Source of the DNA: Kribbella steppae
Lineage (GTDB): Bacteria; Actinomycetota; Actinomycetes; Propionibacteriales; Kribbellaceae
Length of the DNA stretch: 64,000 nucleotides
Reading direction: 5' to 3'
NCBI RefSeq assembly: GCF_004342025.1
Contig: NZ_SLWN01000001.1
Span: forward strand, 834,788 to 898,787
Part shown: piece by piece, positions 36,839 to 45,761 of the stretch
Numbering within the stretch: position 1 is the stretch's first letter
Layout of the letters: each line of letters starts with the position of its first letter
Program-made: the position numbers and the translations under genes
Notes under the pieces: model-generated
What the model was told of the DNA's origin: nothing
Database searches by the model: none
Seen by the model: only the letters and a program-made list of their open reading frames with translations

Positions 36839-39027
36839 CGACGAACAAGAGTCCCGAGAAGCCGCGGCACATCGACGCCCGCGTCAACCGGATCGGGATC
36901 GACGACCTCATCACGGCGTTCGGGGCGCCCGACGGTGTCCACGACCTCGCCACGTTGCGGGCCTTCGTGGGCGGTCGGCTGCGGCGGCCGGCCTGGCCGT
37001 TGCCGGAGTGGACCGACGCGATTCGGTCCACACCGGCCGCGGACACCGTCCTCGCCGACGCGGCCCCGCTGCTCACCGGTGTGGAGGTGACGGGGCGCGA
37101 GCACGGTCGCTCTCGTCGCTATGGCTTCCACTACCTCAACTGGTTGTCGCCTGGTGTCCACGCGTGGCTGCTGACGGGCGACGATCAGTACCTCCACGCG
37201 TTCGAACAGCACTTCGACGACTGGGTCGAGCAGCGTGACTCGGTCACCGGCGAATGGCCCGGCCTCGATGTCATCTGGTACTCACTCGGGACTTGGGCGC
37301 GGTGCCGGAGTTTCCTGCCGACGTTGGAGGTCCTGACCGACTCGGCCCTGTCGGACCGGGTGTGGGGCCGGCTGGTTGTGACTCTCGTCGGCGGTGCACG
37401 GTGGGCGTACGACGAGCACGACGTGTTCCGGCATGGGAACTGGCAACTCGTGTGCGCGACCGAGCTTCTGCATATCAGCGCCGTACTGCCCGATCTGATG
37501 GAGGCGGACAGTTGGGCTTCGCGAGCGCGGCAGCGGATCGACGAGCATCTGTTACTGGATGTCTACGGCGACGGGGGGCACTACGAGCGCTCCCCCGGCT
37601 ATCACAAGATGTGTCTGAGCGCGCTGCAGACGGCCGCGATGATCGACAGCCGATTCGCCGAGCACCCGAAGCTGACGGCAATGCACGACTGGTTGTGCGA
37701 ACTGGTGTCCAGCGGCGGTTGGATCCCACACCTGCAAGACAGTCACATCGAGTGGCCGGCGTTGAGTCTGCTGCGTGGCAGCTACGTGCTCGACAACCCA
37801 TTGCTGGCTCGCATTGCGGCGCAGTGGCTGTCGCCCGAGGCGTTTGCCACCGAGGCGGCGGCGCTGCCGGCGTGGGCTGATGCGGCCCGCCAGCAGCGGT
37901 GGATGGACACAGTGGCGACTGCTTATGACCACAAGGTCCCTGCGCCACCGCCTAGTACCGTGCTGGCCGACTCTGGCTATGTGGTCCTGCGCGCTGACGA
38001 GCTGAGGGCCGTGATCAACTACGGCCCGCACATCGAGCACGAGCTCGAGTCGCACTCGCATCGCGCCGTACTCGATCTGGTGCTGGATGGCTGGGACCAG
38101 CCGTTGCTGTGGGAGGCAGGTGGTCCGCCGAGCTATGACGATCCGGAGTACCTGACCTGGTACCAGTCGGGTCGGGGACACAACACGGTTCTCGTGGACG
38201 ACCAGGAGCTGGGTACCGATCGCGGTGTGAGCATCGAACCGCTCGTCGACACTGGGCGCGTCGCCGTGTTCACGGGCCGGCACCGCGGGAACGTCGTCCC
38301 GCAGTCACGGACCGTCACGATGGTGCGGCAGGAGCCGGCCTTCGTGGTGGTGTCCGACAGCGCATCGGCGGATGGACATGTGTTCCGGGCGTGCTGGCAG
38401 GCGATCAGCCCCTGGCGACAGGTTGGGTCGCTCGCGTACGACGCTTCGGCGCCGGATGGGCCCGGGTTGCTGCTGGTCGAAGTTGGAGACGCTGAGACGA
38501 CTGAGGTTGCGTCGACTGAAGGGGTCGCGCGGCGTCCATTGGCCGGTGGGGTGGCGGACTATGGGCCGTTGCACTCGCTGGTGCTGACGCGGGACAGCGG
38601 GGTTTTCACGACCGTTCTCGTTCCGCATGAGGGAGCGCAGCCGGCTGACGTTCGGGTGACTGCACTGGGGTCCTCGCTGACCGTCGACCACGGGAACACC
38701 GTCGATCGGATCGACGCGTCCAGCTGGGTGCGGACCGTCGGCGGACTGTTGTCCTGGGCAACTGGTTGGCGGGTCCGGGAGCTGCGTGACCGTGAGCAGG
38801 TGCTGTTCCGGAGTGCGGCCGAGGTGGATGTCGAGGCCACGGTTGTCGAGGGTGGGCTCCGCCTTGAGGTGACCTGTGCGGGTCGATGCGGGCTCCGGGT
38901 GCCGCACGGCCGGGGGTTGCTGCTGAACGGCGTATCGATCACGGCCGAGAGCGACGACGAGGGGTGGGCTCACCTCACCTTGCCGTACGCCGGGCGCTGG
39001 ATCGTCGAGGGGGCACGTCATGACTGA
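36835..39027 (+). CDS. Heparinase II/III-like polysaccharide lyase (cytoplasmic)
   Basis: The 730-residue protein has an alpha/alpha-toroid N-terminal half and a C-terminal beta sandwich, as in PL12/PL15/PL21-type lyases. The catalytic-type motif GHYERSPGYHKM (near residue 246) follows NWQL (near residue 202). The sandwich has HSHRAVLDLVLDG (near 406) and the heparinase II/III signature RGHNTVLVDDQELG (near 446). It should cleave uronate-containing oligosaccharides by beta-elimination. There is no signal peptide, so it acts on imported oligosaccharides. The ATG at 36835 overlaps the previous stop; the gene itself overlaps the next by 8 bp. Confidence 0.85.
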   Translation: MTTNKSPEKPRHIDARVNRIGIDDLITAFGAPDGVHDLATLRAFVGGRLRRPAWPLPEWTDAIRSTPAADTVLADAAPLLTGVEVTGREHGRSRRYGFHYLNWLSPGVHAWLLTGDDQYLHAFEQHFDDWVEQRDSVTGEWPGLDVIWYSLGTWARCRSFLPTLEVLTDSALSDRVWGRLVVTLVGGARWAYDEHDVFRHGNWQLVCATELLHISAVLPDLMEADSWASRARQRIDEHLLLDVYGDGGHYERSPGYHKMCLSALQTAAMIDSRFAEHPKLTAMHDWLCELVSSGGWIPHLQDSHIEWPALSLLRGSYVLDNPLLARIAAQWLSPEAFATEAAALPAWADAARQQRWMDTVATAYDHKVPAPPPSTVLADSGYVVLRADELRAVINYGPHIEHELESHSHRAVLDLVLDGWDQPLLWEAGGPPSYDDPEYLTWYQSGRGHNTVLVDDQELGTDRGVSIEPLVDTGRVAVFTGRHRGNVVPQSRTVTMVRQEPAFVVVSDSASADGHVFRACWQAISPWRQVGSLAYDASAPDGPGLLLVEVGDAETTEVASTEGVARRPLAGGVADYGPLHSLVLTRDSGVFTTVLVPHEGAQPADVRVTALGSSLTVDHGNTVDRIDASSWVRTVGGLLSWATGWRVRELRDREQVLFRSAAEVDVEATVVEGGLRLEVTCAGRCGLRVPHGRGLLLNGVSITAESDDEGWAHLTLPYAGRWIVEGARHD

Positions 39028-39814
39028 GGACGTCACCAGCGGGTGGTTCGACGCTCGCATCGTGACCGGGGCACACCCTGCGGCCCTCGTGCAGAGCAGC
39101 GATCGGGATGCGATTGCGGCACACCTCGACACCTATGCGATGTCGGGTGCCCTCGTCAGCGCGATGGCTTCGTGGCTGCACGATCCGGTGGGTGGCAATG
39201 CGGAGGCGAGTGCGGTGGCGCGCAGCCTGGCGGACCGCGGCGTCCTGGCTTGCTGGACCGCCGTGCCACCAACGCCCGGTGAGCTGCAGTCCCTGGACGG
39301 GCTGGTTGATCAAGCGGTGGCCGAAGGGGTTGCGGCGTTCCGGTTGCATCCGCGTTCGCATGGGTATTCGCCGGTGGCGACCGCAATGCATAAGCTCTAC
39401 GCCGCGCTCGCCGCCAACGGCCTGCCGTTGTGTGTCGACTTCACCGAGGTCGATTGGCACCACCTCGACCACATCGCCACCCGATTCCCCGCGCTGCCGA
39501 TCGTCGTCTCGAACCTCGGGTACCGGCAGTTGCGCAACCTCTGGGCGGCCATCCGCGACCACGAGAACCTGTACGTCGATCTCGTCGACTTCGCCGGTCA
39601 CCAGGCGATCGAGTGGCTCGCGGCCCGAGGGCTGGCCGACCGGTTGTTGTTCGCGACCGGGCTGGGTCTGCGCGATCCCGGCGAGAGCATCGTCCGGCTC
39701 GCGTGGTCGGGTCTGGACGACGACACGGTGGCGCGCATCGGTGCCGGGAATGCGGATCGGTTGTTCGGCGTCCGTCGTACCGCGATGGCAGAGCAGTTGG
39801 GAGGGCGAGCATGA
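39020..39814 (+). CDS. TIM-barrel amidohydrolase-like protein lacking metal ligands
   Basis: The 264-residue protein has the size and fold pattern of PF04909 amidohydrolases and is clearly related to the next gene product. Where active relatives have an N-terminal HxH metal motif it has FDARIVTG, and where they have the catalytic Asp (GSDFP) it has FATGLGL. The inner histidines (RLHPRSHGY) remain. It is probably not a normal metal-dependent hydrolase and may be a partner or regulatory subunit of the adjacent enzyme. It overlaps the lyase gene by 8 bp and the next gene by ATGA. Confidence 0.8.
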   Translation: MTEDVTSGWFDARIVTGAHPAALVQSSDRDAIAAHLDTYAMSGALVSAMASWLHDPVGGNAEASAVARSLADRGVLACWTAVPPTPGELQSLDGLVDQAVAEGVAAFRLHPRSHGYSPVATAMHKLYAALAANGLPLCVDFTEVDWHHLDHIATRFPALPIVVSNLGYRQLRNLWAAIRDHENLYVDLVDFAGHQAIEWLAARGLADRLLFATGLGLRDPGESIVRLAWSGLDDDTVARIGAGNADRLFGVRRTAMAEQLGGRA

Positions 39815-40608
39815 TCGGCAGGCGACCACAGCGGAGGGTGGTCGACGTTCACGCGCACCTCGGTCCGTACTCGCTGTTCTACATCCCCGAGCCGGACGCC
39901 GCGGCGATGGTCGGAGTGATGGACCGGACCGGGACCGAGGTCACGGTGGTCGCCGCGAACCGTGCTATCCAGCAGGACGCACATCTGGGCAACTCGCAGG
40001 CGCTGGCCGCCGTCGATGCGCATCCGGGCCGGCTCGCGGCGTACGCGGTCATCAATCCGTGGCAGGACCCGGAGCGTGAGCTCGAGCGGCTCGCGGCCGA
40101 CGACCGGTTCGTGGGCATCAAGGTGCACCCGACCCTGCACCGCTACCCGGTGACGGGCTCGCGGTACGCCGCGGTCTGGGCGTTCGCCGAGGAGACCGGC
40201 TGCCCGGTGCTCAGCCATTCCGAGCATCAGTCGGCGTACGACGCGCCGCCGCTGTTCGAGATGGTCGCGGCGAAGTACCCGCGGGCAGCGGTGATTCTCG
40301 GGCACGCCGGGATCACGCCGGCCGGTGTCGACGAGTCGATCGAGGCCGCCGCCCGGCATGAGTCGCTCTGGCTCGAGGTCTGCGGCTCGCAGATGACCGG
40401 CCCGCTGATCATGGCGATGGTGGAGCGGGTCGGCAGTCAGCGGGTCCTGTTCGGCTCCGATTTCCCCTTCATCGACCAGCGGATGTCGCTCGGGCGAGTG
40501 GTGTGCGCGCCCCTGACCGACGGTCAACGTCAAGATGTTCTGAGCGGGAACGCCCGCAGACTGTTCCGGTGGCGACCGCTGCCGGGAGATCCAGGGGTGG
40601 AGCAATGA
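39811..40608 (+). CDS. Metal-dependent amidohydrolase (PF04909 type)
   Basis: The 265-residue TIM-barrel enzyme has a full ligand set: DVHAHLG (residues 12-18), KVHPTLHRY (near 107), LSHSEHQ (near 134), GHAGITPAG (near 165) and FGSDFPF (near 219). This family covers amidohydrolases, lactonases and decarboxylases of the ACMSD type. Beside a polysaccharide lyase and an oxidoreductase, hydrolysis of a sugar lactone or an N-acyl group is plausible. The ATG at 39811 overlaps the previous stop and the gene overlaps the next by ATGA. Confidence 0.87.
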   Translation: MIGRRPQRRVVDVHAHLGPYSLFYIPEPDAAAMVGVMDRTGTEVTVVAANRAIQQDAHLGNSQALAAVDAHPGRLAAYAVINPWQDPERELERLAADDRFVGIKVHPTLHRYPVTGSRYAAVWAFAEETGCPVLSHSEHQSAYDAPPLFEMVAAKYPRAAVILGHAGITPAGVDESIEAAARHESLWLEVCGSQMTGPLIMAMVERVGSQRVLFGSDFPFIDQRMSLGRVVCAPLTDGQRQDVLSGNARRLFRWRPLPGDPGVEQ

Positions 40609-41963
40609 GCGAGGAAGTATTTTCGACGGCGGGTGAGCGGCTGCCTCCGGTGACGGTCGGGCTGTTCGGGCCGCGCAAGCTGGTGAAGACCATGGCGGAG
40701 GTCGGGCTGCAGATCACCGACCGGTCCCCGCACGGCGTGAAGTTCGTGTCGGCTGGGTACGACGACCAGGCCGAAGCCGAAGAGCGGTACCTGAAGCTGC
40801 GGGACCGGATCGACTCGGCCGTGTTCCCCGGGCCGTGGGTGTTCGACCTCGCCACGGCCGGACACTGGCTCACCGTTCCGTCGACGCACCTGCCGCTGAC
40901 CGGTGCCGCGTTGTACGCCGCCCTGCTGCGCGCCTCCCTGACCATCGACGACGTCGACCTGTGCCGGGTGAGCATCGACTCGCTGTCCGCGGCCGACGTC
41001 GAGGAGGCGTACGGCGAGATCGGTCTCGACACCGCCGACGTGTACGACATCCCGTACGAGGGACCCGAGTCGGTGGCCGGATTCGCGGCGTTCCACCGGG
41101 AGAAGTGGGAGCAGGAACGCACCACGCTGGCGCTGACCACGATCCTCTCGGTCGAACGCGAACTGCGTACCCAAGGCATTCCGGTACTGCGGATCGCGCC
41201 CACCCGCTCGAGTGTGCGCGATGCACTCGAGACCGCGGTGCTGCTCGGCCAGGGCACGCGGATGGGTGCACACCAGCTCGCGATGATCGCCGTACAGCTG
41301 ATCCCGACCGGTACGTCCCGGGCCGAGTCCGGCGACTACTGGCAGCAGGAGCTCGCCGTGCTCACGCATCAGAAGCTGCTGTCGGAGGCACGTCAGGTGG
41401 GCGCGACGGTCGCACGTCGCTCGGACACGCTGTTCCTCGTCACGACCACTCACGGAGCGCTGACCCGGCTGACTGAGCAGTTCACCGTGGCGCCCTTCCT
41501 GGGTGCGTTGACTGCGCAGCTCGGCGTACCGGTTGCGGTGGGGGCGGGCGCGGGCCAGACAGCGCGGGCGGCTGAGGCCAACGCGCTGCTCGCGGTCGAG
41601 GACTCGGTCGGCCGCGAAGGCAAGGTCGCGGTCTACCTGGACGGTACGACTGTCCGGACCGAGCTGCCACCAGGTCGAACAGTCGCGCCACCGATGGCGG
41701 TCGACCTCATCTCACCGGTCGACCAGCGCGCCTACGAGATCGTCACCTCGATCGCCGCGGCGACCGCGCCGGAAGCCGGCCAGCAGGTAGTCGTGGACGT
41801 CGAGAGCGTCGCCGACATCATGCAGGTCACCCAGCGGACCGGGCGGCGGATGCTGAAGGAACTCGTCGAGGCCGGTCTGGCCTGGCCGCTGCCACCCGCT
41901 CGGTCGACCGGAGGCGGCCGGCCCCGCCAGCAGTTCCGACTGCTCACCGAGAAGCTCGACTGA
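40605..41963 (+). CDS. Probable transcriptional regulator with novel sensor region
   Basis: The 452-residue protein has no signal or membrane segment. An N-terminal alpha/beta region (VTVGLFGPRKLVKTMAEVG, residues 16-34) is followed by a long helical and alpha/beta middle. The C-terminal 80 residues look like a winged helix (VADIMQVTQRTGRRMLKELV near residue 402, then an Arg/Gly-rich wing). The middle (residues 225-350) has a cyclase- or GGDEF-like alternation but no catalytic motif that I can name. It is co-translated with the hydrolases (ATGA) and is the only regulator candidate in the operon. Family assignment is uncertain. Confidence 0.65.
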   Translation: MSEEVFSTAGERLPPVTVGLFGPRKLVKTMAEVGLQITDRSPHGVKFVSAGYDDQAEAEERYLKLRDRIDSAVFPGPWVFDLATAGHWLTVPSTHLPLTGAALYAALLRASLTIDDVDLCRVSIDSLSAADVEEAYGEIGLDTADVYDIPYEGPESVAGFAAFHREKWEQERTTLALTTILSVERELRTQGIPVLRIAPTRSSVRDALETAVLLGQGTRMGAHQLAMIAVQLIPTGTSRAESGDYWQQELAVLTHQKLLSEARQVGATVARRSDTLFLVTTTHGALTRLTEQFTVAPFLGALTAQLGVPVAVGAGAGQTARAAEANALLAVEDSVGREGKVAVYLDGTTVRTELPPGRTVAPPMAVDLISPVDQRAYEIVTSIAAATAPEAGQQVVVDVESVADIMQVTQRTGRRMLKELVEAGLAWPLPPARSTGGGRPRQQFRLLTEKLD

Positions 41964-41977
41964 CCCCTGGAGGACCT

Positions 41978-43285
41978 GTGCAGACCGTTGCCCGAGGCCA
42001 CGAACAGACCGATCGCCTGTACGACCGCGCCAAGCGGGTCATCGCGGGCGGAGTGTCGAGCGACGCCCGCCGCGCGGACCAGCCGCTGTTCGTCGACCAC
42101 GCGCGCGGCGCCGAGCTCTGGGACGTGGACGGCAACCGGTACGTCGACTACGTCCTCGGGCAGGGACCGAACCTGCTCGGCCATGCCTCCCCGATCGTGG
42201 CCGAGGCGGTGTCCGCCCAGGTCAGCCGCGGGGTCGCGTACGCCGCCCAGCACGAACTGGAAGCGATCGTCGCCGAACGCCTCTGCCGGATGGTGCCGTC
42301 GGCCGAGCTCGTGCGGTTCAACAGCGTCGGGTCGGAGGCGGTGCACGGCGCGCTCCGGTTGGCACGCGGGCACACCGGTCGGCCAAAGATCGTGAAGTTC
42401 GAGGGCAACTACCACGGCTGGCTCGATCCGGTTCTCTACAGCGTGCACCCCGACCTGGCGCTGGCCGGGGACGCCCGGCATCCGGCAGCGGTGGGCGGTA
42501 CGGCGGGCCAGCCCCGAGGTGGCGCGGACGATCTGATCGTGCTGCCGTTCAACGATCTCGCAGCGGTGTCGGCGGTGCTGGAGGACTGCGGCGACGAGAT
42601 CGCGGCCGTGATCCTCGAGCCGCTGCTCTGCAACACCGGCTGCATCACGCCCGCGCCCGGCTATCTCGAGGGCCTTCGCGAGCTGACCTCACGGTATGGC
42701 GCGTTGCTGATCTTCGACGAGATCATCTCCGGGTTCCGGGTCGCTCCCGGTGGTGCTCAAGAGTTGCTGGGCGTCGTACCGGATCTGTCGGCGTTCGGTA
42801 AGGCGATGGCCGGTGGGATGCAGGTGTCGGCGCTGGTCGGCTCACACGAGGTGATGGGTTCGATCGCCAATGGGACCGTGGCCCACGCCGGCACGTTCAA
42901 CTCGCATCCGGTCGCGATGGCCGCGGCCGACGCGGTGCTCAGGCATCTCGACGAGAACCGTGACGCCGTCTATCCCCCGCTGGTTGCTGCGGGCCAACGA
43001 CTGATGGCTGGTCTGCTTGATTCGGCGCAGCGTCACGGCGTACCGATGCTCGTCGATGGCCCGGGGCCGGTCTTTCAGAGCTACATCACCGATCAGCCTG
43101 CGGTGACCGACTACCGGAGTTTCGCGGCCTGCGACAGGCCCGCGATGGCGAAGTTCCACGCGGGCCTGTTCGCAGCCGGGATCAACATCGTGCCCCGGGG
43201 GCTGTGGTTCCTGTCCACCGAGCACACCGATGAACAGCTCGACGAAACGATCGCCGTCGCCGACTCGGTGCTGGCGTCGCTCTAA
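41978..43285 (+). CDS. Class III PLP aminotransferase (glutamate-1-semialdehyde aminomutase-like)
   Basis: The 435-residue protein has the class III signature, with the PLP lysine in SAFGKAMAGGMQVSALVG (near residue 273) and the cofactor-binding acid in LLIFDEIISGFR (near residue 244). GSV(S)EAVHGALRLARGHTG near residue 116 gives the phosphate-binding region. It resembles glutamate-1-semialdehyde aminomutases, but operon position points to amination of a sugar or sugar-acid aldehyde instead of heme synthesis. The start is a GTG at 41978 with GGAGGAC upstream. It closes the rightward operon. Confidence 0.9.
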   Translation: MQTVARGHEQTDRLYDRAKRVIAGGVSSDARRADQPLFVDHARGAELWDVDGNRYVDYVLGQGPNLLGHASPIVAEAVSAQVSRGVAYAAQHELEAIVAERLCRMVPSAELVRFNSVGSEAVHGALRLARGHTGRPKIVKFEGNYHGWLDPVLYSVHPDLALAGDARHPAAVGGTAGQPRGGADDLIVLPFNDLAAVSAVLEDCGDEIAAVILEPLLCNTGCITPAPGYLEGLRELTSRYGALLIFDEIISGFRVAPGGAQELLGVVPDLSAFGKAMAGGMQVSALVGSHEVMGSIANGTVAHAGTFNSHPVAMAAADAVLRHLDENRDAVYPPLVAAGQRLMAGLLDSAQRHGVPMLVDGPGPVFQSYITDQPAVTDYRSFAACDRPAMAKFHAGLFAAGINIVPRGLWFLSTEHTDEQLDETIAVADSVLASL

Positions 43286-43484
43286 GCGGGACCTCTTACA
43301 GCCCAGGACCCCCCAGAACAGCCTGGCCTTCGTCGGCGCCGGATCGAACGGCTTGCGGTCCTGGCTGCAGGTCGAGCCGTCGGCCGGTGCCTTCAAGGTG
43401 GTGAGGTCAGAGCCACAGGCGCATCCGCCCGAAGTGCGGCGCGCGCTTGTCCGCGGCGGCCGACTCCTGTCGCGTCCATCAACA

Positions 43485-43530
43485 GAAGGAGGCCGGCAAT
43501 CCACCGTACAGCGGATTCCCGGCCTCCTTC
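43485..43530 (-). terminator. Strong hairpin after clpX
   Basis: Arms at 43485-43502 and 43513-43530 pair over 18 bp with one mismatch and a 10-base loop. It begins 15 bp past the clpX stop and could also end transcripts from the left. The 199 bp between it and the aminotransferase stop show no recognisable gene. Confidence 0.8.
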
Positions 43531-43544
43531 GTCGGAACTAAAAC

Positions 43545-44840
43545 TCAGGCAGTCTTCTCGCGGCGCTCGCGCTTGCGCTCGATCTGGTCGCGCGGGATCA
43601 GCGTCGGGTTCACGTTCTCCAGCACCACCTCGCCGGTGACGACGACCTTGGCGACGTCCTCACGGCTGGGCACCTCGTACATCACGTTGAGGAGAACCTC
43701 TTCCATGATGGCCCGAAGCCCGCGGGCGCCGGTGCCGCGCAGCAGCGCCTGGTCGGCGATCGCCTCGACCGCGTCGTCACTGAACTCCAGCTCGACGTTG
43801 TCGATCTCGAACAGCCGCCGGTACTGCTTGACCAGCGCGTTCTTCGGCTCGGACAGGATCTTGATCAGCGCGTCGCGGTCCAGCGGGGACACCGTGGTGA
43901 TCACCGGGAGCCGGCCGATGAACTCGGGGATCAGGCCGAACTTCAGCAGATCCTCCGGCATCACGTCGGAGTAGCCGCCGGCCTCCTTCGGCTTCTCCGG
44001 CTCACGCGAGGTGTTGAAGCCGAGCGTCTTCTTGCCGACCCGCTGCTCGACCATGTGGTCCAGGCCGGCGAACGCGCCGCCGACGATGAACAGCACGTTG
44101 GTGGTGTCGATCTGGATGAACTCCTGGTGCGGGTGCTTGCGTCCACCCTGCGGCGGCACCGAGGCCGTCGTACCTTCCAGGATCTTCAGCAGTGCCTGCT
44201 GGACACCTTCGCCGGAGACATCGCGGGTGATCGACGGGTTCTCGCTCTTGCGGGCGATTTTGTCGACCTCGTCGATGTAGATGATCCCGGTCTCGGCCTT
44301 CTTGACGTCGTAGTCGGCCGCCTGGATCAGCTTGAGCAGGATGTTCTCGACGTCCTCACCGACGTACCCGGCCTCGGTCAGGGCGGTGGCGTCGGCGATG
44401 GCGAACGGGACGTTCAGCATCCGGGCCAGCGTCTGCGCGAGGTAGGTCTTGCCGCAGCCGGTCGGGCCGATCAGCAGGATGTTCGACTTGGCCAGCTCGA
44501 CGGCCTCGTCCTTGGCGTGCCGGCCGGCGCTCGAGCTGCCTTGTCCGTCACGGACCCGCTTGTAGTGGTTGTACACCGCCACCGCGAGTGCCTTCTTGGC
44601 CACGTCCTGTCCGACGACGTACGCGTTGAGGAAGTCGTAGATCTCCCGCGGCTTGGGGAGTTCGGTGAGGCCGACCTCGGAGCCCTCGTTCAGCTCCTCC
44701 TCGATGATCTCGTTGCAGAGATCGATGCATTCGTCGCAGATGTAGACGCCGGGACCGGCGATGAGCTTCTTGACCTGCTTCTGGCTCTTACCGCAGAACG
44801 AGCATTTCAGCAGGTCGCCGCCGTCACCTATGCGTGCCAC
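43545..44840 (-). CDS. clpX: ATP-dependent Clp protease ATP-binding subunit ClpX
   Basis: The 431-residue protein is full length. It has the N-terminal zinc-binding domain (CSFCGKSQ ... CDECIDLC, residues 14-42), Walker A GPTGCGKT (near 125), Walker [10 protein letters not shown] (near 190) and the IGF-type loop region before RLPVIT. ClpX unfolds tagged substrates and feeds them to ClpP1P2. The start is a GTG at 44840 with AGAAGGGA upstream. It follows clpP1-clpP2 after a 279-bp gap that holds a ClgR-type box, so it has its own promoter. Confidence 0.98.
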   Translation of the reverse strand: MARIGDGGDLLKCSFCGKSQKQVKKLIAGPGVYICDECIDLCNEIIEEELNEGSEVGLTELPKPREIYDFLNAYVVGQDVAKKALAVAVYNHYKRVRDGQGSSSAGRHAKDEAVELAKSNILLIGPTGCGKTYLAQTLARMLNVPFAIADATALTEAGYVGEDVENILLKLIQAADYDVKKAETGIIYIDEVDKIARKSENPSITRDVSGEGVQQALLKILEGTTASVPPQGGRKHPHQEFIQIDTTNVLFIVGGAFAGLDHMVEQRVGKKTLGFNTSREPEKPKEAGGYSDVMPEDLLKFGLIPEFIGRLPVITTVSPLDRDALIKILSEPKNALVKQYRRLFEIDNVELEFSDDAVEAIADQALLRGTGARGLRAIMEEVLLNVMYEVPSREDVAKVVVTGEVVLENVNPTLIPRDQIERKRERREKTA

Positions 44841-44987
44841 CGGGACAGATCCCTTCTCTGAGCAGTCGAACCGTGGGCCAAGGGGGCGTAGGCCGCTCGG
44901 GCCGGGTGCTGTACTGCAAACCCGGATCCGATTCGACGGTACCGCGCCTGAGGCCGAAACGCCGCGCCCGCCGCCGCGTTGTGACTA

Positions 44988-45001
44988 CGCCGGTGGCGAA
45001 C
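44988..45001 (-). promoter_or_regulatory. ClgR-type box upstream of clpX
   Basis: On the minus strand the sequence GTTCGCCACCGGCG matches the GTTCGC-Y-N4-GCG motif that I recall for ClgR, the activator of clp genes in Streptomyces. It is 147 bp before the clpX start. The rest of the clpP2-clpX gap has no gene. Confidence 0.6.
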
Positions 45002-45076
45002 GGGCTGCGCTCTTGACAGACCCATGTCAGCACCGTCGGAGCGGGTCGGACGTGATAGGAGCACTTCAGTCCGCGC

Positions 45077-45104
45077 TCCCGGCCGCGTTGGACGGCGGCC
45101 GGGA
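45077..45104 (-). terminator. Hairpin after the clpP operon
   Basis: A perfect 10-bp GC stem (45077-45086 and 45095-45104) with an 8-base loop lies 15 bp after the clpP2 stop. It has no T-run. It may partly terminate clpP1-clpP2 transcripts before clpX. Confidence 0.5.
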
Positions 45105-45119
45105 CGCACGGATCGAGGC

Positions 45120-45731
45120 TCAGACGCCGGCCGGGACCGGGGACTTGAGGGTCTGCAGGACATCGTCGATCAGGCCGTACTCGATCGCCTGGTCGGCGGT
45201 GAGGAACTTGTCCCGCTCGATGTCGCGGGACACCTCCTCCAGCGACTTGCCGCTGGCGTCGGCGATCATCTTCTCCAGCAGCGCCCGCAGCCGGAGGATC
45301 TCGTTCGCCTGGATCTCGATGTCGCTGGACTGGCCGTAGGTGCCCTCGGTGGCCGGCTGGTGGATGATGATCCGGCTGTTCGGCAGCGCCAGCCGCTTGC
45401 CCGGCGTACCGGCGGCGAGCAGCACGGCGGCGGCCGAGGCGGCCTGGCCCAGGCAGACCGTCTGGACGTCCGGCTTGATGTAGCGGACGGTGTCGTAGAT
45501 CGCGGTCAGCGCGGTGAACGAGCCGCCCGGGGAGTTGATGTAGATGCTGATGTCGCGGTCGGAGTCCATCGACTGCAGGCACAGCAGCTGGGCCATCACC
45601 GCGTTCGCGATCTCGTCGGTGATCGGCGTACCGAGGAAGATGATCCGGTCCTCGAACAGCTTGGTGTAGGGGTCGATCCGGCGCATGCCGTACGACGTGC
45701 GCTCCTCCCACTGCGGGATGAAGTAGTTCAT
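45120..45731 (-). CDS. clpP2: ATP-dependent Clp protease proteolytic subunit (ClpP2-type)
   Basis: The 203-residue serine protease has the catalytic serine in GQAASAAAVLLAAG (near residue 95), the histidine in IIIHQPATEG (near residue 121) and the aspartate in a DIERDKFLTADQA context (near residue 169). In actinobacteria ClpP1 and ClpP2 form a mixed tetradecamer that works only as a pair. It lies 30 bp after the other clpP gene in the same operon, in the usual clpP1-clpP2 order. Confidence 0.97.
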   Translation of the reverse strand: MNYFIPQWEERTSYGMRRIDPYTKLFEDRIIFLGTPITDEIANAVMAQLLCLQSMDSDRDISIYINSPGGSFTALTAIYDTVRYIKPDVQTVCLGQAASAAAVLLAAGTPGKRLALPNSRIIIHQPATEGTYGQSSDIEIQANEILRLRALLEKMIADASGKSLEEVSRDIERDKFLTADQAIEYGLIDDVLQTLKSPVPAGV

Positions 45732-45761
45732 GGGTGCGTCCTTAGCTGACGGAGTGGGAGA

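Noticed and set aside
43286..43484. Possible small gene in the aminotransferase-clpX gap
   Set aside because: Frames on both strands are open, but none has a start with ribosome site or a recognisable product.
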